Below are positions 26,363 through 36,521 of a stretch of 64,000 nt of DNA, piece after piece. Location: positions 1 to 64,000 of the forward strand of contig JANSYO010000018.1 in assembly GCA_024742395.1 (NCBI GenBank), read 5' to 3'. The notes under the pieces were generated by a model. That model worked only from the letters and a program-made list of their open reading frames with translations. It had not been told where the DNA came from and made no database searches. Position numbers and translations under genes: made by a program. Source of the stretch: Cytophagales bacterium (lineage in GTDB: Bacteria; Bacteroidota; Bacteroidia; Cytophagales; Spirosomataceae). How positions within the stretch are numbered: position 1 is the first letter of the stretch; each line of letters opens with the position of its first letter.

Positions 26363-27058
26363 TTGTTCAGGCACAAAAAACATCTTTTTTTTGACCTTGA
26401 TCATACCCTATGGGATTTTGAGAGTAATGCCGCGGATTGCCTTTCAGAAATTTTCGTTAATCATGCTTTCGAAGCAAAGGGAGTTTCAAAAACTGACTTT
26501 TTAAGTACTTTTTCCTCTGTGAACAGATATCTCTGGACACAACTGGAGCAAAACTTAATAAGTCACGACCACATAAGAAAAGAGAGATTTAAACTTGCTT
26601 TTGACAAATTAGGCTTTCCTATTGAAGAAACTCTTTCTGAAAACTTAAACGCTCATTTCTTAGAGCTGTTGCCACGCAAATCAAAGCTCATACCTGATTG
26701 TCTGGAAGTTCTTACTAAACTACATGGTACTTACGAACTGCATATACTAAGTAATGGATATCAGGAAGTGCAGAAATTAAAAATGTCTACGGGAGGTATC
26801 AATCATTATTTTGATAAAATCATCACTAATGACATTGCCGGAGCTCGTAAACCCGATAGACAAATATTTGAGTACGCTTTGCAGCAAGCCAAAGCCAAAC
26901 CTCAAGACTCACTGATGATTGGCGATAGTTTTGATGCCGACATCCTTGGTGCCAGAAATGCAGGCTTAGATGCTATACATCTGACAGAAAACAAAGTAGA
27001 AAAACCTTTAGGCCATCATACTATTAGCAGCTTAAAACAGATTCTTGACTACCTTTAA
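26363..27058 (+). CDS. HAD-superfamily nucleotidase, YjjG type
   Basis: 231 residues. Motif I is FFDLDHTLWDFE with Asp11 nucleophile and Asp13; motif II Ser in HILSNGYQ; motif III Lys in GARKPD; motif IV MIGDSFDADILGARNAG. The long helical cap and the DLDHTLWDF start fit YjjG-like 5'-nucleotidases that remove non-canonical pyrimidine nucleotides. The start is a TTG at 26363, one base after the previous stop; no ATG lies before motif I. Confidence 0.85.
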   Translation: MFRHKKHLFFDLDHTLWDFESNAADCLSEIFVNHAFEAKGVSKTDFLSTFSSVNRYLWTQLEQNLISHDHIRKERFKLAFDKLGFPIEETLSENLNAHFLELLPRKSKLIPDCLEVLTKLHGTYELHILSNGYQEVQKLKMSTGGINHYFDKIITNDIAGARKPDRQIFEYALQQAKAKPQDSLMIGDSFDADILGARNAGLDAIHLTENKVEKPLGHHTISSLKQILDYL

Positions 27059-27075
27059 CTATTAAAACTCCTTTT

Positions 27076-27903
27076 ATGGATTATCTGGAAATTAACCTGG
27101 ATGTCAATGAAGACTTCGCTGAAATTCTTATTGCCGAATTAGCTGAAATAGGCTTTGATATGTTTATGGAAACAGAAACAGGTATTCAGGCCTATATCAC
27201 ACAGGAAGAATTCGATGATATGGCTTTGAAAAATCTAATCGAAGAATATGCAGACCGAACTGCACTTTTTTACTCCATAAAAGGTATCGAAAAACAGAAC
27301 TGGAATGAAGAATGGGAAAAGAGTTTCTCGCCTATTGAAGTAGATCGTAAAATCTTGGTCAGAGCCAGCTTTCATGAGACGAAAGAAGGTTTTGAGCATG
27401 AAATAATAATTACGCCCAAAATGTCATTTGGTACAGGTCATCATGAAACAACTTCGCAAATGATGGCTTTGCAATTAGACATAGATCATCAAAACAAAGA
27501 TGTACTTGACGTTGGTACGGGTACCGGTATTTTAGCCATTCTTGCCGAGAAACTAGGAGCCACTTATATAAAGGCTTTTGATATTGACGAATGGTCAGTA
27601 GAAAATACTAATGAGAATATCAGTCTCAACGCCTGCAAAAACATTGAGGTTTCTTTGGGAACTATTAAAGATGAGAAAAAACATGTATATGATATAGTCC
27701 TTGCCAATATCAATAGGAATATACTTTTGGATGAAATACCAACCTACAATTCGTTCTTGAAATCAAAAGGATATTTATTGCTCAGTGGCTTTTATGAGAC
27801 AGATTTAGCGGAAATTGAGAAAAAGTGCAATGAAAATGGGCTAAAAAAACTGAAGCTTGTTAGCAAGAAGAACTGGGCAGCAGTCGTTTTCAGTAAAGAC
27901 TAA
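27076..27903 (+). CDS. prmA: Ribosomal protein L11 methyltransferase
   Basis: 275 residues. It methylates ribosomal protein L11 with S-adenosylmethionine. KMSFGTGHHETT followed by DVLDVGTGTGILAILAEKLGA (about 140-160) is the PrmA signature, and NINRNILLDEIP is the family's NxxxN active-site region. It starts 17 bp after the HAD gene in the same run and is followed 17 bp later by a large secreted protein. Confidence 0.92.
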   Translation: MDYLEINLDVNEDFAEILIAELAEIGFDMFMETETGIQAYITQEEFDDMALKNLIEEYADRTALFYSIKGIEKQNWNEEWEKSFSPIEVDRKILVRASFHETKEGFEHEIIITPKMSFGTGHHETTSQMMALQLDIDHQNKDVLDVGTGTGILAILAEKLGATYIKAFDIDEWSVENTNENISLNACKNIEVSLGTIKDEKKHVYDIVLANINRNILLDEIPTYNSFLKSKGYLLLSGFYETDLAEIEKKCNENGLKKLKLVSKKNWAAVVFSKD

Positions 27904-27920
27904 GAAAAGTAGTTTAGTAA

Positions 27921-30900
27921 ATGTCATCAATAGTGAAGAAAAAGTTTATTGGCCTGGTATTCACCTTCTTTATCTGGTGTACTCCGCTTTTTCTCCGAGC
28001 TCAGGTCATCACTTTATCCCCCACACCTGCAGACTTTATTACAGATTTAGAAAAAGTCTTTAAAGACGCCAAAAACCAAACAGCTATTGATCAATTTCAG
28101 GTTTTCAAGGGGCACTTTGACAATGATTTAAGTGAAGCTGGTATAAAGAACTTTATAGATTTAGGCCGCACTATGGCTGGCAGAAAAAATCAGATGGCAG
28201 ACTTTTACCATTTACTTGTTTTAGTCAACAGCACTTTTGACCAGCAGACTTTCTCAGCGGAATTAAGACCCTCTCTCTTTTCGGGTCTTCATCAAATGGC
28301 CGTAAATCAACCCCGAACGAAAACTACACCTATCTTTAAGCAGTTAACCAGTTTCATTACAAAAAGACTGATTTATACTTCAAACTTCAATAAGCTCTAT
28401 GTTCTTAACGGCAGTTACAGCTTCGATTTTTACGAAAAAGAAAAAGACTACTTTTCGAAAAAAACAGTACCCTCAAAAGTAACAAAAGAGCCACAGGAGG
28501 ATTTTGGGCTATTTGACGATTGGGATAACGAAGAGGTTATAGACCCATGGGATGATCCTGCCCTTAACCTGAACCCAAAAGATTTTAATCGTTTGATTTC
28601 TATCCCAAAACTAAAAGATTTCAACTTGATCCTGAAAGATGTAGACCTAGTTATAGTAAGCCCTTCAGACTCAGTGGTCTTAACAGGCACATCCGGAGCC
28701 ATTGACCTCCTCTCTGAAGTATTTGTTGGCGAGAAAGGACGTTTTGACTGGAGTTTGGTAGAAATTCCAACTGCGGTAGCAGAACTTTCAGAGTACACCT
28801 TCAAAATCTCAAACCCTTACATAAAAGCAGAAAAGGTAAGCTTCGTATACCCAGTGTATCTGGAAGATTCTATTGAGGGCGTTTTTGAATTCAAAGGAAC
28901 CAGCCATTCAAAAGATGTCTTGCCCTCCTACCCTCGTTTTAAGTCTTATGAAAACACAGCAGCATTTAAGAATTTAGAGTCAAGTCTTAAATATAAAGGT
29001 GGTTTCTCTTTGATTGGCAACCGCGTCTTTTCAAATTCTCTTTACCATAATGTTTCAACACTCTGGGTAAACCCGGGAGAAGATAATTCGTTTAAAATTG
29101 ACAGTAGAAAAATAGAATTTACAGACAGTTTGATCACCTCAGATCAAGTTATCTTCACCAGCTATATCAAAGAGGACTCCATTTACCATCCTGCCGTACG
29201 ATTCAGATATGACTTGAATTTAAAACTACTTAATCTTTACAAAGTCAATTCTGGTGGGTTTAGAAACACCATGTATTCTGATACTTTCCATGAAATGGAT
29301 ATTAGATCAGATGCTATGAAATGGGATCTGAACACCGGAAAAATGGATTTTTATATTATCGCTGGTAAATCTGAAGTGCCTGCCATTTTTCAAGGATTTA
29401 ACTATTACAACCCCGGACATTTAAGAGAACTAAGCAATATCGCCGGTTTTAACCCATTGATCTTTCTTGGAAATTATGTTTTCAGAAAAAAGGTAAACAA
29501 GTTTGACCTTTATGAAGTACAAAGCAAAATTCAGAAGTCGCCTGAGCAGGTAAAGAACGGAATAATTATAGCACTACAAATGGGCTTCTTAGACTATGAG
29601 CCTCATTCTGACACCTATAGTTTGAGTAGAAAAGGCCTTCATTATTTTAAATCATACATTGGCCGTGCCGATTACGATGATTTGGTTTTTCAATCTTACT
29701 CTACGGAAGGAAAAGACAATGCTACAATAGACCGCAACTCAAATAGTCTTGATATCGAAGGTACTCAGGAATTCAGGCTCTCTGATTCATTGGGAATACG
29801 TTTCTTACCAAAGGATGCCTCTATGAAGATGGAAGGCAGTAAATCCTTTAAATTCAATGGTGAGATAGTGGTCAAAAACTATCATTTCTACGGCGACTTT
29901 GAAGTAGATTATGACCGTTTTTTGGTGAACCTTAACCGTATTGATTCCATCACTTTTACTCCAAATAAAATATATAACAAAGGCGGAAATATTAAGATTG
30001 GGGGTCAGGTAGTTTATGGCAAAACCGGAATCCTCTATTTAAATGCTCCGGACAACAAATCAGGAAGAAAGAAAATACCACACTATCCAAGATTGGTCAT
30101 TCCTGATGGAGGCTTGGTAAGATTTGATGATTCTCTCAGACGCGACTTCACTTATCCTGAGACTGTCACTTTTAAAATTGACCCGATAGACCATGACAGC
30201 CTTAATACCGAAGATATGGTTTACCCGGGGATGTTTAATTCAGGCGGCATCTTCCAACCTCTGGCAGAAAAGCTAATTGTGATGCCGGATACCTCTATTG
30301 GCTTTGAGCATAAACCTAGCGGAGCCTATGCTTTATATAAGAGCAATTCTTCATTCAAGTTTGAAGAACCACTCAAAATGACCAAAAGAGGGCTGGTTTC
30401 TAAAGGCTCATTGAGCCATCTGGCTGCCACCGTGCATGCGGACTCAGCACGTTTCGGATTTGAAGACACAAAACTAAGTGGATCAAATGCTCAAATAAAA
30501 GAGGCTTTTCTTAGTCAATCAGTGTATTTCCCGGATGTTAAGATAAATGAGTACAAAGCCATCTGGAAACCAGTAGAAGACAGCCTTTGCATAACCAGTA
30601 AAGAAGCGTATAGTTTTTATAAAGGCAGTACACAGTTAACTGGTAGCCTGGTGGTAAGAGGAACCGGACTTTTTGGACAGGGGAAACTAGAACGAAAAGA
30701 CTCAGAAGCCTCCTCTAACGCAATTAAGTTTAACAAAGAAGGTTTCCTTGCTTCGCAATCTTCATTTATAATTAAGACTGAAACAGAAAGTTCTAAGCCT
30801 ATTCTAAAAGGTCAAAAAGTTCAGCTTGATTTCAATGTAGAAAAGCAAATGGTGAATATCTCACCAGAACCCACAGACTTTAATGACACTTTATCGGCTT

Positions 30901-32711
30901 CAATTGCTTTCCCGTATGCGGCTTACAAAACCACCATTGACAATGCTTCCTGGAACATTAGGGATAAAAAGATAAGTATGAAAGGGGATGTTGAGAATTC
31001 AGTATTCTCTTCTACCGCTCCTACTCAATATGGCTTAAACTTCAATGGTGAGTCTGCTTTATATGACATAGCCGAAAATACCTTGAATATTAGCGGTGTA
31101 CCAGGTATAAAAACGGTAGATGCAATCATTGTCCCAAAAAATGGTGAGGTATCTGTAAGAAGTGAGAAATTACTTCCGTTTACAGATGCCACCGTTATTG
31201 CTGATACTTTAAATAAATACCACAGATTGGCCAATGCAAACATCACTATAAACTCAAAGCTCAGTTATTCTGGCGATGCTTCATATCAGTTTGTCAATGT
31301 AAGTTCAGATACATTCAATATCAAAATGCAAAGTTTTGAGTTTGCTGAAATCTCACCTGAAGGTCAAATTTTGCGATCAAAGAAATCGGAAAAACTCTCA
31401 ACCATTGCAAAAGCTAAGGTTACCGAAAAAGATAGTGTTTTCCTTTCTCCAAAAATGCTTTATATAGGTGACATTTCAATGTTAGCACCATTTAAGAATT
31501 TAAATCTTAATGGTCAGGTAACGCCCGTACTGAATAAATATCCGGTGCTAGGTAGTAACTGGATTAATTACTCTGGAAATAAATCTGAAGAGATATTAAT
31601 CAATGTAGACGAAACTCTAAAAGACGGCGGAAAGAGTTTGTATGCCGGCCTGCACTTAAATCCGGCTGCTAGTTCTGAAAGCCTCTATCCTACTTTCCTG
31701 TCAGCAAAAAGACAGGCTGATGATTTGGATATATTCCTTGCCAGAGGTGTTTTTAAAAGAGATGAACCAAACAAGAGGTTTGTTATTTCACCTACAGAGA
31801 CCAACACCCGAAACCCCAAAGGAAATAGTTATGAACTTTATGAAGAGCAAGGCATTATAAAACTTGATGGGCAATTCTCATTGATCAGGTCTACTTTAAG
31901 TCCTTTCATTGAAACCGTAGGACAATCAACAGTAGAGCTTGACTCACTGACTTATAGCTTTAGTACCTTAATGAAATATAATTTCCCGGTACCGCCGCCT
32001 ATGCTTTCTAAGATGGGAAACAATATTGTGAAGACTAATCTTGATGTAGGAAATGCTAATCCGGCAATTGCATTTGAAGATCCTGACTTTCTTTCGAAAA
32101 TTTCTCAATACGTAGGAACCAAAGGTGCTGAGGAGTACAAAGACAAATATTACAAAGGTCATATCCCGCTTTTCCAGCACTCGCCCAAGTTCTTCGCAAC
32201 GGCCGTTTTCAGTGATTTAAATCTTCAATGGAATCCCGTCTTTAATGCTTATCATAGTGTAGGCAATCTAGGTATTTCAAATATCGGTGATGTAGATATC
32301 AATGCTAAAGTGCCGGGTTATTTTGAGATAATTAAGCATACACACAAGGGAGATGAGGTTTCCTTCTTTTTAGAAGTTTCTTCAGACACCTGGTACTATT
32401 TCGCTTTTAAAGACGGTCAGTTAGGCATTGCCTCTTCAGATTTTGATTTCAATAAAATGCTCACAGAAAAGGAGAAATCAAGCACGAAAGGGGTAGAATT
32501 AATTAATGCAGACATGGCAGAAGCCATGAAATTCAGAAAAAGATTCCTAATCTCTTATATGGGTGTCTCCCCTGATGTTTTTGAGCAACAAACCAGAACC
32601 CCTGTATCTGTGCCTGGTAACATCACACCGGTACAGGTACCTCAGGTAAGTGGCTCTGACTCTACCACCGCTCCGGCTAAAAAAGAACCGGTAGAACAAG
32701 ATGGCTTCTAA
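27921..32711 (+). CDS. Very large secreted protein of unknown function
   Basis: 1,596 residues. Signal peptide ends about residue 28 (LFLRAQ); no lipobox. No helix suggests a membrane anchor. Residues about 150-230 include an acidic Asp/Trp-rich patch (FDDWDNEEVIDPWDDP). Much of the rest is beta-rich with repeated small motifs (for example YSGDASY, FNGE, GxxxFxG), consistent with a long repetitive beta-structure in the periplasm or on the surface. The C-terminus ends in a Pro/Thr/Ser tail without a recognisable type IX sorting domain. I recognise no family. It is last in the aroE-prmA run and rimO follows after 59 bp. Confidence 0.75.
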   Translation: MSSIVKKKFIGLVFTFFIWCTPLFLRAQVITLSPTPADFITDLEKVFKDAKNQTAIDQFQVFKGHFDNDLSEAGIKNFIDLGRTMAGRKNQMADFYHLLVLVNSTFDQQTFSAELRPSLFSGLHQMAVNQPRTKTTPIFKQLTSFITKRLIYTSNFNKLYVLNGSYSFDFYEKEKDYFSKKTVPSKVTKEPQEDFGLFDDWDNEEVIDPWDDPALNLNPKDFNRLISIPKLKDFNLILKDVDLVIVSPSDSVVLTGTSGAIDLLSEVFVGEKGRFDWSLVEIPTAVAELSEYTFKISNPYIKAEKVSFVYPVYLEDSIEGVFEFKGTSHSKDVLPSYPRFKSYENTAAFKNLESSLKYKGGFSLIGNRVFSNSLYHNVSTLWVNPGEDNSFKIDSRKIEFTDSLITSDQVIFTSYIKEDSIYHPAVRFRYDLNLKLLNLYKVNSGGFRNTMYSDTFHEMDIRSDAMKWDLNTGKMDFYIIAGKSEVPAIFQGFNYYNPGHLRELSNIAGFNPLIFLGNYVFRKKVNKFDLYEVQSKIQKSPEQVKNGIIIALQMGFLDYEPHSDTYSLSRKGLHYFKSYIGRADYDDLVFQSYSTEGKDNATIDRNSNSLDIEGTQEFRLSDSLGIRFLPKDASMKMEGSKSFKFNGEIVVKNYHFYGDFEVDYDRFLVNLNRIDSITFTPNKIYNKGGNIKIGGQVVYGKTGILYLNAPDNKSGRKKIPHYPRLVIPDGGLVRFDDSLRRDFTYPETVTFKIDPIDHDSLNTEDMVYPGMFNSGGIFQPLAEKLIVMPDTSIGFEHKPSGAYALYKSNSSFKFEEPLKMTKRGLVSKGSLSHLAATVHADSARFGFEDTKLSGSNAQIKEAFLSQSVYFPDVKINEYKAIWKPVEDSLCITSKEAYSFYKGSTQLTGSLVVRGTGLFGQGKLERKDSEASSNAIKFNKEGFLASQSSFIIKTETESSKPILKGQKVQLDFNVEKQMVNISPEPTDFNDTLSASIAFPYAAYKTTIDNASWNIRDKKISMKGDVENSVFSSTAPTQYGLNFNGESALYDIAENTLNISGVPGIKTVDAIIVPKNGEVSVRSEKLLPFTDATVIADTLNKYHRLANANITINSKLSYSGDASYQFVNVSSDTFNIKMQSFEFAEISPEGQILRSKKSEKLSTIAKAKVTEKDSVFLSPKMLYIGDISMLAPFKNLNLNGQVTPVLNKYPVLGSNWINYSGNKSEEILINVDETLKDGGKSLYAGLHLNPAASSESLYPTFLSAKRQADDLDIFLARGVFKRDEPNKRFVISPTETNTRNPKGNSYELYEEQGIIKLDGQFSLIRSTLSPFIETVGQSTVELDSLTYSFSTLMKYNFPVPPPMLSKMGNNIVKTNLDVGNANPAIAFEDPDFLSKISQYVGTKGAEEYKDKYYKGHIPLFQHSPKFFATAVFSDLNLQWNPVFNAYHSVGNLGISNIGDVDINAKVPGYFEIIKHTHKGDEVSFFLEVSSDTWYYFAFKDGQLGIASSDFDFNKMLTEKEKSSTKGVELINADMAEAMKFRKRFLISYMGVSPDVFEQQTRTPVSVPGNITPVQVPQVSGSDSTTAPAKKEPVEQDGF

Positions 32712-32739
32712 ACTATTATTCCCCAGTCATTTTAACGAT

Positions 32740-32761
32740 CTTTGCGGGTCATTTCGCAAAG
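32740..32761. promoter_or_regulatory. Inverted repeat in the rimO upstream region
   Basis: CTTTGCG / CGCAAAG, perfect 7-bp arms with an 8-base spacer, ending 9 bp before the rimO ATG. The left arm also forms GATCTTTG, 7 of 8 bases of a -7 box. It could be a promoter with operator, or a leader hairpin covering the ribosome-binding region. Confidence 0.4.
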
Positions 32762-32770
32762 GCAAATTTT

Positions 32771-34081
32771 ATGAAGACCAAAGGGAACAGAAAAGCACAC
32801 GTTAATATTGTCACATTAGGATGCTCTAAGAACGTAGTTGACTCAGAAATTCTATTTACTCAATTAAAGGGAAATGGTGTTTCTGTAGAGCACGAGTCAA
32901 AAAATGACGACTCCAATATTGTGGTTATCAATACCTGCGGCTTTATAGACAATGCCAAACAAGAATCCATTGATACCATTCTGAGGTATGTAGATGCTAA
33001 AGAGTCCGGTTTGGTAGAAAAGGTTTATGTATCGGGTTGTTTATCTCACCGTTTTAAAGATGAATTGGCCCCGGAAATTCCTCAGGTCGATGCCTGGTTT
33101 GGCACAAATGAATTGCCAAGATTACTTAAAACACTAAAGGCCGATTACAAAAAGGAACTGGTAGGCGAAAGACTTCTCACTACCCCTGCTCATTACGCTT
33201 ATCTGAAAATAGCTGAAGGCTGCGACAGACCTTGCTCTTTCTGTGCTATTCCGCTGATGAGAGGTAAGCATGTCTCTACTCCAATGGATGAGCTCTTATT
33301 ACAGGCAAAAAATTTAGCTGCAAAAGGCACAAAAGAGCTTATCCTAATTGCTCAGGATCTGACCTATTACGGACTGGATATTTACAAAAAGCGAAACCTG
33401 GCCGAGCTACTTGACAAGCTCTCTGATGTAGAAGGAATTGACTGGATACGTCTTCAATACGCATATCCGGCTGGTTTCCCAATGGATGTTTTGGATGTGA
33501 TAAAAAACAGAAGTAATGTCTGCAATTACCTGGATATGCCTTTACAACATGGTTCTTCAGAGATTTTGAAAATTATGCGAAGAGGAATTAACCGTGAAAA
33601 GACAGAAAGTTTAGTGGATGCCATTCGTCAGAAAGTACCGGATATTGCCCTCCGAACTACTTTAATTGCAGGGCACCCGGGAGAAACCGAGGATCATTTT
33701 GAGGAAATGTATCGCTTTGTCGAAAAAATGAGGTTTGACCGGCTTGGTGTTTTCCAATATTCTCATGAAGAAGATACTTTCTCTTACAGCATGCAAGATG
33801 ATATTCCTGCTGATGTCAAAGAAGAAAGAACCGATTTGATTATGGAGCTCCAACAGGGGATCTCTAACGAGCTTAACCAACAAAAAGTAGGTCAGACATT
33901 AAAAGTTCTTTTTGATCGCAAAGAGGGAGATTACTTCATCGGCCGTACAGAGTATGATTCTCCGGAGGTAGACAATGAAGTTTTAGTGAGTGCCAATGAA
34001 TATGTAAGATTAGGAGACTTTGCCAATGTTAAAATTAACTCTGCTGAAGAGTTTGATCTTTATGGGTCAGTGGTTCAATAA
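32771..34081 (+). CDS. rimO: Ribosomal protein S12 methylthiotransferase
   Basis: 436 residues, radical-SAM enzyme that adds a methylthio group to an aspartate of ribosomal protein S12. N-terminal UPF0004 domain with LGCSKNVVDSE (Cys18), NTCGFID and SGCL cluster cysteines; radical-SAM CxxxCxxC in GCDRPCSFCAIP (about 150-161); C-terminal TRAM domain (about 370-436). The S12-specific LGCSKNxVDSE separates it from MiaB. Its end overlaps the convergent outer-membrane gene by 7 bp. Confidence 0.95.
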   Translation: MKTKGNRKAHVNIVTLGCSKNVVDSEILFTQLKGNGVSVEHESKNDDSNIVVINTCGFIDNAKQESIDTILRYVDAKESGLVEKVYVSGCLSHRFKDELAPEIPQVDAWFGTNELPRLLKTLKADYKKELVGERLLTTPAHYAYLKIAEGCDRPCSFCAIPLMRGKHVSTPMDELLLQAKNLAAKGTKELILIAQDLTYYGLDIYKKRNLAELLDKLSDVEGIDWIRLQYAYPAGFPMDVLDVIKNRSNVCNYLDMPLQHGSSEILKIMRRGINREKTESLVDAIRQKVPDIALRTTLIAGHPGETEDHFEEMYRFVEKMRFDRLGVFQYSHEEDTFSYSMQDDIPADVKEERTDLIMELQQGISNELNQQKVGQTLKVLFDRKEGDYFIGRTEYDSPEVDNEVLVSANEYVRLGDFANVKINSAEEFDLYGSVVQ

Positions 34082-35466
34082 GCCGAATTCTTAAAGTATC
34101 TGGGAAACCTCATAAAACGTAATCCAACTGAAAAGTCAAGCCTGTCCATAACGATAGGCTTATCAAGTAATATTGGCCCATTACCATCGCCGTAATCAAG
34201 TTCGGCCAATCTTCCGTAGTTATAACCTGCTTCCAGACTTAGTATGATATCTCTGCCAATTATATCATTTCCCAGAAGGAAATCCAATCCAAGAGTAGCA
34301 CCAGCACCCCATTGTTTGCCTGTAAAGTTAAAAGCAGCCCCATTGTAGTCTCCTTTGTCGTTATATAAGTACATTCCCGGGCCTCCACCCAAGACAATAA
34401 AGGTTTTATAATCAATACTTTTTCTAAAGAATAAAGCTGGTCCAACAAATTTTCGGGAGATTTTATTTGAAATGCTTCCGGATGCTTCTACACCAGTCAT
34501 TTGATTGATATAATTAATATCACTATCAGAATTACTCGATTTAAAATCAGTGTAAACTACCCCAAATCCAAAGCCTTCCATTGGAAAGAAAGCCAAATCA
34601 GCACCAAAAGTCCATCCCTTCAAAAGTTTTTCCTGATAAAGTCCGAAGGCATTTGCTGCCTCAAAACTATTATCCCTGATATTACCTATCCCTCCTTTCA
34701 CTCCCACACGCCATTTCAGGTAATTTTTGAATTCGGTTGTCACCTCAGAATCAGCCACAGTATTTTCAACTGGCTCAGGTTTCTCTAAAACTATTTCCTT
34801 CTTAACCTCTTCCCTTTTTTTCTCTACAGGTTTTGCTTCAGCTATGGCGGCTTTTTGCTCTGTATTTTTTGGCTTCTCACTTGCCTTAGGCTCTTCAGTT
34901 TTTACTACTTTCTCATTGGCCAATGGTTCCAGCGTATTTTGAATCTCTTTTGTTTCTATTGGTTTCTGAGCTGATTCACTTTTTGCCGGCTCTGAGGAAG
35001 CACGGGTTTCTTTTACCTGCTCATTTTTGTCTACTTTAATCTCTTTACTTTTCTCTAAACTCACATCGGGTTTAAGTGCTACCTCCACTGTAGGTTCATT
35101 GGCTTCAGGAGTATCAACCCCCTTCTCTTTAACATCTTCCTTCTTCTTTGAATCTACTACCTGAACTTCTTCTTCTTTAACCTTCTTCTTCTTTTTCCCT
35201 TTATCCAGAACAGCTAAATCAGATTCATATTTATTGTATTTAAAATCTTTAACGAGGTTCTTAAAAATCTCATTCTTTAGGATTTTTCCTTTGGGCCCAA
35301 TGTAGGCATAAATAAACCTTGTGGAAGTTTCATCAAGAATTCGGCATCTGATTTCCTCATTCGCTTGTGTAATAATTACATCTTTCTGAGCATTACTTTG
35401 CAGCAAGCCAATAAAGCCAAACGATATAAGTGTAAGGAAAAATTTAACTATATATACAGGTTTCAT
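34075..35466 (-). CDS. Outer-membrane beta-barrel protein with KE-rich linker
   Basis: 463 residues from the ATG at 35466, chosen because it gives a clean signal peptide ending QSNAQ; longer in-frame ATGs extend to 35547. Three parts: a small N-terminal domain (about 28-90, KDVIITQANEEIRCRIL.., as in Bacteroidota proteins that sense or report surface stress), a charged low-complexity linker of about 150 residues rich in Lys, Glu, Pro and Val, and a C-terminal barrel of 8-10 strands starting near LKWRVGVKGGIG. The linker may span the periplasm or bind peptidoglycan; this is inference. It overlaps rimO by 7 bp. Confidence 0.7.
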   Translation of the reverse strand: MKPVYIVKFFLTLISFGFIGLLQSNAQKDVIITQANEEIRCRILDETSTRFIYAYIGPKGKILKNEIFKNLVKDFKYNKYESDLAVLDKGKKKKKVKEEEVQVVDSKKKEDVKEKGVDTPEANEPTVEVALKPDVSLEKSKEIKVDKNEQVKETRASSEPAKSESAQKPIETKEIQNTLEPLANEKVVKTEEPKASEKPKNTEQKAAIAEAKPVEKKREEVKKEIVLEKPEPVENTVADSEVTTEFKNYLKWRVGVKGGIGNIRDNSFEAANAFGLYQEKLLKGWTFGADLAFFPMEGFGFGVVYTDFKSSNSDSDINYINQMTGVEASGSISNKISRKFVGPALFFRKSIDYKTFIVLGGGPGMYLYNDKGDYNGAAFNFTGKQWGAGATLGLDFLLGNDIIGRDIILSLEAGYNYGRLAELDYGDGNGPILLDKPIVMDRLDFSVGLRFMRFPRYFKNSAY

Positions 35467-35915
35467 AGATAACATTGTCTTTATAATCATGGAAATTTGA
35501 TATACCGATTCCACACATTGGTATAAAATACAAAAACTATACCGCAATCAGTCAGGCCACCACTACTGAAATAAAAATTAAACGAAGGCTTTATTATTAT
35601 ATGATTGTAGAAACCTGAATCCTACTTTTCAAGCAATATTGCTTTTCAGACTATCTCTTTCCCTAAATAATATTCATTCGCCTTAATTTCAATGATTTGA
35701 CACATTAATGCATTTGAACCTTTGGAACGAATTTTGCGTACATAAACTTAGAAGACCGATAGTACTTAACTTGCCGTTAACTAATTTTTGGCAGTTTGAT
35801 TTGGCAAAGTAAAAATGATAGTGCTATCTTTCGGTTCAATTTTTTATAATCTTTAAAAAAACCAACGGATTACAATATGATATAAACCTCTACGTTAACT
35901 AAACGACATGTAAGA
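35467..35915. other. Intergenic region with divergent starts
   Basis: Between the outer-membrane gene (minus) and the sigma factor (plus). It holds the sigma-factor promoter candidate at 35800-35832 and no credible gene. Confidence 0.5.
35800..35832 (+). promoter_or_regulatory. Candidate promoter of the ECF sigma factor gene
   Basis: TTTG (35800-35803), 21-base spacer, TATCTTTC (35825-35832), 7 of 8 to TAnnTTTG. The leader would be about 77 bases. Confidence 0.35.
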
Positions 35916-36521
35916 ATGGAAAAAATTCGAGTTAACGAGAGTGAGCTTGTATCAGCATATATCCGTGGAGATGAGACAGCATTTTCTACGCTTGTTGAAC
36001 GTTACAAATCAAAGATTTTTACCACTATCTATCTTGTAGTCAAAGATCAGGATGTTGCAGAAGATTTAATGCAAGATACCTTTATCAAAGCTATAAAGAC
36101 ATTGAGAAATGGTAAATACAATGAAGAAGGCAAGTTTCTTCCCTGGATTCTGAGAATTGCTCATAACCTCTCAATCGATTATTTCCGTAGAGCAAGACGC
36201 TACCCTAAAGTGGTGTTTGAAGACGGAAGCAGTGTATTCAATACGCTTAATTTTTCAGAGAACTCTGTAGAGACCAAACAGATAAAAAAGGAATCTCATG
36301 AGCATCTTAGAGGACTAATTAAGCAGTTGCCAGATCAGCAGAGAGAGGTGCTCATTATGAGACATTATGAGGAGATGAGTTTTCAGGAGATTGCAGATGC
36401 TACTGGTGTAAGTATTAATACCGCCTTGGGTCGTATGCGTTACGCTCTCATTAATTTAAGAAAAATGATGAGTAAATCAGTATATGCGTATGACACAAAC
36501 CTTTACAACAAAGTTTCATGA
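35916..36521 (+). CDS. RNA polymerase ECF sigma factor
   Basis: 201 residues. Sigma region 2 (about 20-90: YKSKIFTTIYLVVKDQDVAEDLMQDTF, then WILRIAHNLSIDYFRR) and region 4 (about 130-185: LPDQQREVLIMRHYEEMSFQEIADATGVS..). It directs RNA polymerase to a subset of promoters. No classical anti-sigma gene follows; instead a small gene overlaps its last 38 bp in another frame, an arrangement I have seen kept in Cytophagales. Confidence 0.92.
   Translation: MEKIRVNESELVSAYIRGDETAFSTLVERYKSKIFTTIYLVVKDQDVAEDLMQDTFIKAIKTLRNGKYNEEGKFLPWILRIAHNLSIDYFRRARRYPKVVFEDGSSVFNTLNFSENSVETKQIKKESHEHLRGLIKQLPDQQREVLIMRHYEEMSFQEIADATGVSINTALGRMRYALINLRKMMSKSVYAYDTNLYNKVS

Noticed and set aside
28448-28804. 118-codon minus-strand open frame
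   Set aside because: Antisense within the 1,596-residue gene; Ser/Lys-rich with no domain.
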